6,982 nucleotides of DNA from Bacteroidota bacterium. Its GTDB lineage: Bacteria > Bacteroidota > Bacteroidia > Bacteroidales > VadinHA17. Below are positions 1 to 5,935 of the stretch, in pieces. Under the pieces are notes generated by a model, which saw only the letters and a list, made by a program, of their open reading frames with translations, was not told where the DNA came from and made no database searches. Positions within the stretch are counted from its first letter, which is position 1. The number at the start of each line of letters is the position of its first letter. Location of the stretch: positions 1 through 6,982 of the forward strand of contig JAUVHQ010000107.1 in the NCBI GenBank assembly GCA_030593185.1, read 5' to 3'. The position numbers were made by a program, and so were the translations under genes.

Positions 1-92
1 TGACAAGGTTACTTATATTTTCTACCTTTTTACAAGTTCTGTGGTATTTGTTACTCGCTCCCACAAAAACCCATGGCGCAAACCCGCTCGTG

Positions 93-176
93 AACTTCCA
101 TGTGAAAAAATCCGGATACTGTTGCGCAACCGTTATTTAATCATTTTTATTTGTGCATTAATAATACATGGAAGTT
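93..176. repeat. 11-bp inverted repeat enclosing a 10-bp palindrome
   Basis: AACTTCCATGT at 93-103 is the exact reverse complement of ACATGGAAGTT at 166-176. With one bulged T the pairing extends through TGA/TCA. Between the arms lies the perfect palindrome GTTGCGCAAC at 121-130. It could be a folded non-coding transcript, an operator, or a remnant of a small mobile element. No gene touches it, so no function is assigned. Confidence 0.4.
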
Positions 177-214
177 TCATAATAGTTTTTCCATAATTTT
201 ACATAGGTTCTGCT

Positions 215-330
215 TAACATTATATTCTACCGCAAATTATCATATAATCCTTATATATCCAAGTAAAAACAGATTCCATATAATACTACTTTTTTAAATA
301 AATATAATATCCGGAGCTCGTTTAATACAC
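215..330 (+). repeat. 116-bp intergenic repeat, copy 1 (complete)
   Basis: This segment aligns without length change to 2458-2573, with about 11 differences in 116 positions by hand count, mostly transitions. Its first half also matches 1630-1692. All copies share the same orientation. The copy begins TAACATTATATTC and ends near CCGGAGCTCGTTTAATACAC. An internal 7-bp inverted repeat, ATTATAT (219-225) with ATATAAT (242-248), recurs in the other copies. No reading frame is conserved, so this is a non-coding interspersed repeat, here just beyond the 3' end of the radical SAM gene. Confidence 0.85.
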
Positions 331-418
331 CTGGTGATTTGTAAGAATAAATTGTGGAGTTACCCGTAAACAAAGATGTAAAAAGGAGATATCCTTAACC
401 TTAACATTATTCAATAGT

Positions 419-476
419 AAAAATTGGCTTATGTTGATTATTTAATTTTAGTCAGATTATATCTGTCAGCCAATTT
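419..476 (-). terminator. Putative terminator of the radical SAM gene
   Basis: On the minus strand, about 20 bp past the radical SAM stop codon, AAATTGGCT (476-468) pairs with AGCCAATTT (429-421), a 9-bp stem. The 3' arm runs into a short T run (AGCCAATTTTT). The wide loop contains a second small hairpin, CAGAT/ATCTG (453-465). The stem is AT-rich and the loop is long, so this is a moderate candidate for intrinsic termination rather than a textbook one. Confidence 0.4.
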
Positions 477-496
477 AATTCTTTTATTATCAATTC

Positions 497-1534
497 TTAA
501 TAATGATATCCCTGAATATCCAAATTTGTTAGTCCTGCTGCTTTTGCCCAGTTAATCGTATCTGTATATTCTTTTCGTGTAATTTTTCGCGATATTTCAG
601 GATATTCAAATGCTTTATACATAGGTCTATATTGCGACATTAGATTTAAGTATGTATCTTTTGGAAGATTTTTTGCAATCCATTCTATTATTTCTTTTGT
701 ACCGCTTACGTTATTTGGCATAACTAAATGACGAATCATTAATCCACGATACATAAGCCCATCATTCGCCGGCTTAGCCACACCCACTTGACGATGCATT
801 TCAAGTAAAGCACTTTGCGAAACTTCAACATATGTATCTGCTCCAGACGAATATTTAGCTGCATTTTGTCCATCAGAATACTTGAAATCAGGCAAATAAA
901 TATCTATTATACCATCAAGAATTCTTAATATCTCTACTCGTTCCCAACCACAAGTATTATAAACTATTGGTAATTTTAGTCCTTTCGAAGCTGCTTTATC
1001 TAATGCAAGAACTATATGTGGCGAATAATGAGTTGGAGTAACAATATTTATGTTAGGACACCCTCGTTTTTGAAGAGCTAACATCATATTCGAAAAATCT
1101 TTGATGCTTCTTGCGGAACCTTCTCCTCCTTGACTAACCTCCCAGTTTATACAAAATACACATCTTAATCCACAATTCGTTAAAAATATAGTCCCTGAAC
1201 CACCTTTTCCCACAAGCGGCTTTTCTTCTCCAAAATGAGGATGAAAAGATGAAATCTCTAACTGTGAATTCGCCTGACAAAAGCCCTTTTCACCCTTGAG
1301 TTTATTCACTCCACACATTCTTGGACAAAGTTCACAACTTTCCATCAACTCCCATAACTTTTCCCCCCGTCTCTTCAATTCCCCACTTTTATGTAGTTCT
1401 AAATATCCTGGTTCAAAATCCCGATCTTTTCTTTCCTTGTATATAAAACTGTTAGCACTGAATAAAGGTGTAAAACCAGCAAATGCAGCATACAAAATAG
1501 TTTTGATAACATTTCTTCTCGATTTTAAATACAT
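497..1534 (-). CDS. PflX-like radical SAM protein with Tat-like N-terminus
   Basis: This 345-residue protein belongs to the radical SAM group related to pyruvate formate-lyase activating enzyme (COG1313, PflX-like). The SAM-binding [4Fe-4S] motif CxxxCxxC is C121, C125, C128. A family-typical N-terminal cysteine set precedes it (C67, C70, C74, C86) and may bind a further metal centre. Other family-like stretches are NINIVTPTHY (161-170), DIYLPDFKY (211-219) and SQYRPMYKA (300-308). The actual substrate of this family is not established, and no glycyl-radical enzyme lies nearby. Residues 5-11 (SRRNVIK) followed by a hydrophobic stretch resemble a Tat signal, which is unusual for an enzyme needing SAM and reductant. 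The start is supported by AAGAAGG at 1544-1550, nine bases upstream. The gene stands alone between copies of the 116-bp repeat. The family call is firm; the Tat reading is inference. Confidence 0.9.
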   Translation of the reverse strand: MYLKSRRNVIKTILYAAFAGFTPLFSANSFIYKERKDRDFEPGYLELHKSGELKRRGEKLWELMESCELCPRMCGVNKLKGEKGFCQANSQLEISSFHPHFGEEKPLVGKGGSGTIFLTNCGLRCVFCINWEVSQGGEGSARSIKDFSNMMLALQKRGCPNINIVTPTHYSPHIVLALDKAASKGLKLPIVYNTCGWERVEILRILDGIIDIYLPDFKYSDGQNAAKYSSGADTYVEVSQSALLEMHRQVGVAKPANDGLMYRGLMIRHLVMPNNVSGTKEIIEWIAKNLPKDTYLNLMSQYRPMYKAFEYPEISRKITRKEYTDTINWAKAAGLTNLDIQGYHY

Positions 1535-1543
1535 TTGGTATTA

Positions 1544-1550
1544 CCTTCTT
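1544..1550 (-). promoter_or_regulatory. Ribosome-binding site of the radical SAM gene
   Basis: AAGAAGG on the minus strand lies nine bases before the ATG at 1534. It resembles a Shine-Dalgarno sequence and supports this start. That matters because the start places the twin-arginine stretch inside the protein. Confidence 0.5.
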
Positions 1551-1629
1551 TTATGGAACCTATTATTTTCTAAACCTTGTTTTTGACATATTTCATTAGA
1601 CATATTATTGTTTTATTACCAGTGACCTG

Positions 1630-1692
1630 ACATTATATTCTACTGCAAATTATCATATAATACTCATATATCCAAGCAAAAGCGGATTCATA
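1630..1692 (+). repeat. 116-bp intergenic repeat, copy 2 (truncated)
   Basis: This is the first half of the repeat seen at 215-330 and 2458-2573, with about 6 differences in 60 positions from copy 1. Similarity stops abruptly after GGATTC. The distal half, with its CCGGAGC motif, is missing and is replaced by the 57-bp repeat that starts at 1695. It lies upstream of the radical SAM gene. Confidence 0.8.
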
Positions 1693-1694
1693 AA

Positions 1695-1751
1695 TTACGT
1701 GTTATCCACCTTCGTTACCACTACGGTGGACAAAGCGGGTTTCGTGTTACG
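1695..1751 (+). repeat. 57-bp intergenic repeat, copy 1
   Basis: This segment matches 5862-5918 at 55 of 57 positions by hand count, in the same orientation. The core carries a 6-bp inverted repeat, TCCACC (1705-1710) with GGTGGA (1725-1730), and the element begins and ends with TTACG. Both copies lie in spacers just past the 3' end of a gene: here after the nucleotidyltransferase, and at 5862 after the TonB receptor. It could be a small palindromic element or a transcript-end structure. No coding potential is evident. Confidence 0.85.
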
Positions 1752-1779
1752 GATTATGAAATGTGTCGGAATTTTTTTA

Positions 1780-1826
1780 CTTCGTTTTCCGAAAATCGGG
1801 AAGATCGCTCCGGTAGCTATCCGGGC
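1780..1826. other. Two adjacent stem-loops after the nucleotidyltransferase gene
   Basis: Just past the stop codon at 1837 are two hairpins. CCGG-TAGCTA-T-CCGG at 1810-1824 is nearly palindromic. CTTC...CCGA / TCGG...GAAG (1780-1803) forms a nested pair. On the minus strand the second is followed by A residues, not T, so it is not a standard intrinsic terminator. It may belong to an extended repeat element or stabilise the mRNA end. Confidence 0.3.
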
Positions 1827-1836
1827 TATGTTCTTT

Positions 1837-2283
1837 TTAATCTTTACCAAGCGCTTCTAAATCTGATAAATCTTTTTTTCTTCCTATTGTCCGCTTATTT
1901 ATAATGAATTCATTTAATCCAATATATTTGACTGGCACATCGCCATATTTTCCTTCAACACAACCTGAAGAAGCATCTTTCCATGAAACACCTGATATAG
2001 ATGTGATAATATCTACTCTTACTGGTGGGACTCCAAGTTGAATAACTTTATCAGGATTCTCAAAATCTTCAACTGTTAATCCCACAGAGTTAAATCCAAA
2101 TTCAACCAAAGCTTTCATTATTAGTTCAGCATTTTGAGAATCAGGTTTAACATAAATATCTATATCTCCTGTATAACGAGGTGCTCCGTGGTAAGCTAAT
2201 GCATAGCCACCAACAATCATATATTCAACTTTGTTTGCGTTGAATAACCCGAGCAGATCTTTGAAGTCTGGCTGTACTTCCAT
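1837..2283 (-). CDS. Nucleotidyltransferase, AbiEii/MNT-like
   Basis: This 148-residue protein is a small nucleotidyltransferase of the polymerase-beta superfamily. The signature is GGYALAYHG (25-33), then D40 and D42 in TGDIDIYV, with a third acidic residue D91 in VRVDIIT. G25/G26 would hold the nucleotide and the acidic residues the metal ions. The C-terminal NKRTIGRKKDLSDLEAL (129-145) is also typical of this group. Relatives are often annotated as AbiEii/AbiGii-type toxin-family or DUF6036-like proteins. They occur in toxin-antitoxin or abortive-infection pairs, but the target of this one is unknown. The first ATG is supported by AAGAAGG at 2291-2297 with a 7-base gap. The first 59 bp overlap the end of the small upstream gene in another frame, implying translational coupling. 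The fold is certain; a toxin role is inference. Confidence 0.88.
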   Translation of the reverse strand: MEVQPDFKDLLGLFNANKVEYMIVGGYALAYHGAPRYTGDIDIYVKPDSQNAELIMKALVEFGFNSVGLTVEDFENPDKVIQLGVPPVRVDIITSISGVSWKDASSGCVEGKYGDVPVKYIGLNEFIINKRTIGRKKDLSDLEALGKD

Positions 2284-2419
2284 GATATTGCCTTCTTAAA
2301 TATTCGACAGTTAATATTCGTTCTTCTGATGTTCTACTTAACCAATAAGCCAAGTTATTATTAATCGAACTTATTTTATGTTCGTTCAAGCCTTGTATTT
2401 TTACAACTTTTTTGATCAT
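2225..2419 (-). CDS. Small conserved partner of the nucleotidyltransferase
   Basis: This 64-residue protein starts KKVVKIQGLNE, followed by LAYWLSRTSEERI (23-35) and a basic C-terminus, EYLRRQYHGSTARLQRSARV (39-58). From memory, short proteins of this style sit directly before solitary nucleotidyltransferase genes in Bacteroidota and other phyla; they have no assigned function. I chose the ATG at 2419 over an in-frame ATG at 2446, because AGGA at 2426-2429 lies six bases before it and the conserved-looking KKVVKIQ begins there. The stop lies inside the nucleotidyltransferase gene, which starts 59 bp earlier in a different frame, so the two are almost certainly co-transcribed. A partner or antitoxin-like role is inferred from the arrangement only. 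The basic, helix-prone tail could bind nucleic acid or the neighbour's product. Confidence 0.75.
   Translation of the reverse strand: MIKKVVKIQGLNEHKISSINNNLAYWLSRTSEERILTVEYLRRQYHGSTARLQRSARVIQRKQS
2291..2297 (-). promoter_or_regulatory. Ribosome-binding site of the nucleotidyltransferase, inside the upstream gene
   Basis: AAGAAGG lies seven bases before the nucleotidyltransferase ATG and falls within the coding sequence of the small upstream gene. It fixes the start, confirms that the long overlap is genuine, and allows coupled translation of the two proteins. Confidence 0.55.
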
Positions 2420-2457
2420 AAAAAATCCTGCATTTTCTATTTTCAACTCGTAGCAGC

Positions 2458-2573
2458 TAACATTATATTCTATCGCAAATTACCGTATAATACTTATATA
2501 CCCAAGTAAAAACGGATTCCACATAATACTCCTTTTTTTAATAAATATAATATCCGGAGCCCGTTTGATACAC
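2458..2573 (+). repeat. 116-bp intergenic repeat, copy 3 (complete)
   Basis: This is a full-length match to 215-330, about 90 percent identical and of equal length. In its internal inverted repeat one arm reads GTATAAT instead of ATATAAT, which keeps pairing through a G-U wobble. It lies 38 bp upstream of the small gene at 2419, so it probably overlaps the promoter or leader of the nucleotidyltransferase pair. Confidence 0.85.
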
Positions 2574-2690
2574 TTCCTGTTTTCCGTATTTAATTTTTGA
2601 GTTTTGTAAAATTTTGTATTTCGGTATTATACGATTTTTGCTTTCAATAAACTGCATTCTAAGTATTACGTAGACATTTTTCAGGACGGG

Positions 2691-2748
2691 ACACCTTACT
2701 ACCTACTTCTTACAACTTACTTCTTACTTTTTCTCCCTCTCTTCCAGT
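2691..2748. repeat. Pyrimidine-rich low-complexity tract
   Basis: The plus strand is built of reshuffled words such as CTTACT, ACTTCTTAC and CTTACTTCTTAC, almost without G. A second patch of the same style lies at 2849-2880 (TCTCATCTTCACATCTTCTC). A larger tract of the same character occurs at 5936-6050. It is non-coding and its function is unknown. Confidence 0.6.
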
Positions 2749-2785
2749 TTTCTACGTGCCATAGTTTAAAATTTAATAACGGCAT

Positions 2786-2799
2786 TAATAACGTTATTA
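2786..2799. repeat. Perfect 14-bp palindrome
   Basis: TAATAACGTTATTA is self-complementary and sits in AT-rich DNA about 130 bp past the end of the gene at 2930-3343. It could be a regulator-binding site, but its position at the 3' side of one gene and about 370 bp ahead of the nucleotidyltransferase pair gives no clear target. Confidence 0.35.
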
Positions 2800-2929
2800 T
2801 TTTTACGAAATTTTATCGAACCAAAAAAATATGTTTAATATTAATTATTCTCTTGTCTCATCTTCACATCTTCTCATCTGACATTTAACATTGGTGTAAA
2901 AAAGTGTATAACGATTAAATGACTATTAT

Positions 2930-3343
2930 TCAGGATTCTTTGGTAAAAACCTCCCTGACCTGTGCTATCATTTGATTTTTTGTTAGATTATCTGAAATTT
3001 CCACCTTTAACACCTTGTTTTGTAATCTTTTGTGTTTTTTGTATTCTTTTGTTAACCCGATTTTTGCCTCAGCCGGACCAAAAATGTAGATATTTCCTGC
3101 GTCATTTGTTTTATTAAGGATGTTCTGAAAATAACTTTGTAATTGCTGTTTCTTTCGTTTTGTTTTCTTCTTCTGAGGGTTAACCAACTGTCCGCCTATC
3201 CGGGAGAATGATTTTTTTTCTCCTTTATATCTTACCCTCGATTCAACATTTGATTCAATCTTCTCAAGTTTCTCCCTGCCATCAATCAGGGAAATGATGT
3301 AAGCTTTTTCTGAATCAAGCCATATTCCAACATTTTTTTCCAT
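2930..3343 (-). CDS. Bacterial eRF1-like (host-attachment-like) small protein
   Basis: This 137-residue cytoplasmic protein has no signal peptide or membrane segment. It begins with a short beta unit, VGIWLDSEKAYIISL (5-19), and later has NIYIFGPAEAK (84-94) before a lysine-rich helix. It ends with SDNLTKNQMIAQVREVF (117-133). This pattern resembles the bacterial proteins annotated as eRF1-domain, translational-machinery or host-attachment-like, which share a fold with part of peptide release factor eRF1. The assignment is from remembered pattern and is moderate. Residues 56-67 (NPQKKKTKRKKQ plus flanks) are strongly basic, compatible with RNA or ribosome contact, but catalytic residues cannot be named. 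Its ATG has only a weak AGGG upstream. It is divergent from the TonB receptor across 202 bp, with no operon partner. Confidence 0.7.
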   Translation of the reverse strand: MEKNVGIWLDSEKAYIISLIDGREKLEKIESNVESRVRYKGEKKSFSRIGGQLVNPQKKKTKRKKQQLQSYFQNILNKTNDAGNIYIFGPAEAKIGLTKEYKKHKRLQNKVLKVEISDNLTKNQMIAQVREVFTKES

Positions 3344-3545
3344 ACCCTAATAATTTTAAATTAAAAATGTAAGCAAAAACAATATAATACTGATTTATAA
3401 TTACTTATAAAATAACGATATATATAAATTTACAAAAATTTTATATCAAAATCAATTTTTATCTAAAGAAAAATAAAAAAAATATTATTGCTCTGAATAA
3501 CAACGCTTTTTGTTATATTAACATTTTTTAGAAATTCACTCAACC
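3344..3545. promoter_or_regulatory. AT-rich divergent promoter region
   Basis: This spacer separates two divergently transcribed genes and must hold both promoters unless they are read from farther away. It is extremely AT-rich, with long A and T runs between about 3350 and 3490. I found no exact TAnnTTTG box on either strand; the nearest look-alikes differ at one position and are not convincing in such biased DNA. Just before the receptor gene, ATAACAA (3497-3503) and TTGTTAT (3510-3516) form a 7-bp inverted repeat with a 6-base loop, a possible operator or leader hairpin. Confidence 0.5.
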
Positions 3546-5852
3546 ATGATCAGGAAATCCAGATCACAAAGTTGTCCCCCTATTCTCAAGGCAGTTTATT
3601 TCATGTTATTGCTGTTACTGATAGTATCCACTTTAAGTTCAACCTGTCAGCAAACGGGAATTATCCATGGAACTGTTTATGATAGAATTACAGGAGAAAC
3701 CCTTACCGGAGCAACAATACTTACCGAAAAAAACACAGGCACTTCCACTGACATAAACGGATATTATCAACTTGAGCTTTCATCCGGAAAAGCCATTGTA
3801 AAATATAATTTTATAGGATACCGGGAATTCAGTCATGAATTAGTAATCACAGATAATGATACAATACTTTTAGATGTCTTCCTTGAACAATCACGTGAGC
3901 TTCTTGATGAAATTGTAATCAGTGCATCCCGGTTTGAACAGAAGCTTTCTGACATAACAGTATCAATGGAGGTATTAAAGCCCAGGTTAATACGTGAATC
4001 AAATCCTATCTCTTTAGATGTTATTCTCAACCAGATTCCGGGCATTGATGTTATGGATGGACAGGCAAGCATCCGGGGTGGAAGTGGTTACAGTTATGGT
4101 GCGGGAAGCAGGATACTTGTCCTGGTCGATGATCTGCCGATCCTTTCAGCAGATGCAATGGATGTTAAATGGAGCTTTCTGCCAATTGAAAATGTATCTA
4201 TGGTTGAAGTATTGAAGGGGGCTTCTTCTGTTTTGTATGGCTCATCTGCACTGAACGGTGTTATTCATTTCCGCACAAAATATCCGGGTATCAATCCTCA
4301 AACCCGTATAAATATTTATACCGGTTTATATACAAAACCTTCAAGGGAAGAGATGGTATGGTGGGAACATAATCCAATTTTTTTGGGTGTTGATATCTCG
4401 CATGCTCAAAAAACTGAAAAGCTTGATGTGGTTGCAAGCATAAATTATTTTGCCAACCAGGGATACCGTGAAAATGAATTTGAACAACGAACACGAATGA
4501 CGCTCAATCTGACAAGAAAAAGTTCAAAAATACCGGGACTTATCATGGGACTCAACTCTAATCTGATGTACACAGATAAAAGTGATTTTCTTCTCTGGTT
4601 AAATAGTGATTCCGGTGCGTATGTTCAAAATCCGGAAGTAGTTTCTACACTATTCGGAACCCGACTCAGCCTTGATCCGTACATTTCCTTCACAACCGGT
4701 ACCGGTGATCATCACTCATTAAAAACAAGGTATCTTTTCTTTAGGAACGATTTTTTGGAAGCAGAGGATAAAAACAATGCCTCAAAGTTATTCTATGTTG
4801 AATATAAATATCACAGGAAAATCGGAGAAATTTTTGATCTGGTTTCCGGTATAACCGGTTCATACAGCTTAATAAATGGTCAATTATATGGAGATCATTA
4901 TAGCAATAATGCAGCAATTTTCTCACAGCTTAATAGCAAAATCGGGGATAAATTTACGTGGACTGCCGGATTGAGGTGGGAAATATACCGTTTGGATAAT
5001 GAATCAGCTTCATCACCGGTAGTGTTCAGAGCCGGTATGAATTACCGGGCAGCCAAAGCTACTTTTCTTCGCTTCTCCTTAGGCCAGGGATACCGGTATC
5101 CCTCTGTAGCTGAGAAATTTACAGGCACACAGGTCGGAGCCCTTAATATATTCCCAAACCCATACCTGAACCCCGAAACCGGATGGAATGCCGAAATCGG
5201 TATCAAGCAGGGATTTACTATCTCAAATATTAAAGGGTTTTTGGATATATCCGGGTTCCGGACTGAATATAAAGACATGATAGAGTTTAATTTTGGCGTT
5301 TATGCTCCTGATACCGTTACTATTCTTACATTTGATCATGTTGGTTTTAAGGCACTTAATACAGGGATGGCAAGAATTACCGGTTTTGAGATCACTCTTT
5401 CTGCCGAAGGACAATCAGGATCTCTGCAAACTCATGGGCAGATTGGATATACATACCTGAATCCTATAGACCTTACAATATCTCCTGGCAATCCTGATAC
5501 ACTCAACCTGCTTAAATACAGGTTCAAACATTCCTTTAAAACGAACCTTGAATTCAGCCGGAAAAAGATCAGGTTAGGAACAACAATAATCTTTCGGAGT
5601 AAAACTGAACGTATTGATGAAATTTTTATTGATCCACTGGTTGGAAATATGATCCTGCCCGGGTTCCCGGAGTACTGGAAAGATCATCAGAAAGCTCACT
5701 GGATTGTGAATGCCAGAGTCGGTTATAAGATCAGTCGCCGGGGAGAACTTACTGTCCATGCAAAAAATCTATTGAATAAGGAGTACATAATCCGTCCGGG
5801 GGATATCGGACCTCCACGAAATTTCTCATTGCAATTATCCTGGAATTTTTAA
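3546..5852 (+). CDS. TonB-dependent outer-membrane receptor
   Basis: This complete 768-residue receptor would import a scarce ligand across the outer membrane using TonB-ExbBD energy. A signal peptide lies at about 1-33 (basic start, then MLLLLLIVSTL). A carboxypeptidase-regulatory-like beta domain spans about 38-115 (GTVYDRITGETLTGATI, STDINGYYQL). The TonB-box-like DEIVISASR is at 121-129. The plug at about 130-245 has IRGGSGYSYGAGSRILVLVDD (176-196) and EVLKGASSVLYGSSALNGVI (221-240). The beta-barrel runs to the C-terminal phenylalanine (LSLQLSWNF style ending). Its size and plug resemble siderophore, haem or cobalamin receptors more than SusC, which is usually about 1000 residues and has a SusD neighbour; none is present. 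The substrate therefore remains open. The start has no Shine-Dalgarno sequence, as is common in Bacteroidota, and is fixed by the signal peptide. Confidence 0.95.
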   Translation: MIRKSRSQSCPPILKAVYFMLLLLLIVSTLSSTCQQTGIIHGTVYDRITGETLTGATILTEKNTGTSTDINGYYQLELSSGKAIVKYNFIGYREFSHELVITDNDTILLDVFLEQSRELLDEIVISASRFEQKLSDITVSMEVLKPRLIRESNPISLDVILNQIPGIDVMDGQASIRGGSGYSYGAGSRILVLVDDLPILSADAMDVKWSFLPIENVSMVEVLKGASSVLYGSSALNGVIHFRTKYPGINPQTRINIYTGLYTKPSREEMVWWEHNPIFLGVDISHAQKTEKLDVVASINYFANQGYRENEFEQRTRMTLNLTRKSSKIPGLIMGLNSNLMYTDKSDFLLWLNSDSGAYVQNPEVVSTLFGTRLSLDPYISFTTGTGDHHSLKTRYLFFRNDFLEAEDKNNASKLFYVEYKYHRKIGEIFDLVSGITGSYSLINGQLYGDHYSNNAAIFSQLNSKIGDKFTWTAGLRWEIYRLDNESASSPVVFRAGMNYRAAKATFLRFSLGQGYRYPSVAEKFTGTQVGALNIFPNPYLNPETGWNAEIGIKQGFTISNIKGFLDISGFRTEYKDMIEFNFGVYAPDTVTILTFDHVGFKALNTGMARITGFEITLSAEGQSGSLQTHGQIGYTYLNPIDLTISPGNPDTLNLLKYRFKHSFKTNLEFSRKKIRLGTTIIFRSKTERIDEIFIDPLVGNMILPGFPEYWKDHQKAHWIVNARVGYKISRRGELTVHAKNLLNKEYIIRPGDIGPPRNFSLQLSWNF

Positions 5853-5861
5853 AGGGAAATG

Positions 5862-5918
5862 TTACGTGTTATCCACCTTCGTTATCACTACGGTGGACAA
5901 AGCGGGTTTCGGGTTACG
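5862..5918 (+). repeat. 57-bp intergenic repeat, copy 2
   Basis: This is the second copy of the element at 1695-1751, differing at two positions. It starts nine bases past the receptor stop codon, so it will be transcribed as the 3' end of that mRNA. The TCCACC/GGTGGA stem lies at 5872-5877 and 5892-5897. No T run follows, so it is not an obvious intrinsic terminator. Confidence 0.85.
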
Positions 5919-5935
5919 AGTTAAAAGTTAAGTTT

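Larger units (their letters stand above)
1..496. other. Gene-free region with repeats
   Basis: I see no credible coding frame here. The stretch holds an 11-bp inverted repeat (93-103 with 166-176) around a perfect 10-bp palindrome (121-130), then the first copy of the 116-bp repeat (215-330). It ends with the hairpin that probably terminates the radical SAM transcript (419-476). A strong ribosome-binding-like word, AAGGAGAT at 383-390, has no usable reading frame behind it. Confidence 0.6.
1535..1836. other. Gene-free spacer of joined repeats
   Basis: This spacer contains the leader of the radical SAM gene, the truncated second copy of the 116-bp repeat (1630-1692), the 57-bp repeat (1695-1751) and two small stem-loops (1780-1826). 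It is richer in GC from about 1695 onward than the neighbouring spacers, which fits insertion of unrelated repeat material. No coding frame is credible. I found no exact Bacteroidota TAnnTTTG promoter box ahead of the radical SAM gene. Confidence 0.55.
2447..2929. other. Gene-free region with repeat, pyrimidine tracts and a palindrome
   Basis: No credible gene is present. In order it holds the third copy of the 116-bp repeat (2458-2573), an AT-rich segment, and a G-poor pyrimidine-rich tract of repeated short words (2691-2748). These are followed by a perfect 14-bp palindrome (2786-2799) and a second short pyrimidine-rich tract (2849-2880). The promoter of the nucleotidyltransferase pair should lie near or within the repeat copy, but I found no exact TAnnTTTG box. 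Confidence 0.6.

Noticed and set aside
383..390. Strong Shine-Dalgarno-like AAGGAGAT
   Set aside because: The only following ATG (431) opens a frame of four codons before a stop, so no gene is served.
1296..1586. Plus-strand frame of 96 codons
   Set aside because: It lies antisense to the N-terminal part of the radical SAM gene, whose protein has clear family motifs. Its own translation resembles no known family and it has no convincing ribosome-binding site.
2420..2446. Upstream in-frame ATG at 2446 as the start of the small partner gene
   Set aside because: The ATG at 2419 has AGGA six bases upstream and directly precedes the conserved-looking KKVVKIQ. The extra nine residues add nothing recognisable.
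215..2573. CRISPR-like array from the repeated segments
   Set aside because: The copies are 116 bp, imperfect, and separated by whole genes. No short regular repeat-spacer pattern and no cas gene is present.
2882..2921. Terminator after the eRF1-like gene from CATTTAA/TTAAATG
   Set aside because: The 7-bp stem is entirely AT-rich apart from its end pair, the inner bases are not complementary, and no T run follows the stem on the minus strand.
3639..3650. Lipobox in the TonB receptor signal peptide (SST-C34)
   Set aside because: The residue before the cysteine is threonine rather than glycine, alanine or serine, and outer-membrane barrels are not normally lipidated. An ordinary Sec signal peptide is more likely.
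3833..5759. Several 60-80 codon frames within the TonB receptor gene, on both strands
   Set aside because: All lie inside the coding sequence of an intact 768-residue receptor and show no recognisable domains. They are shadows of the real frame.
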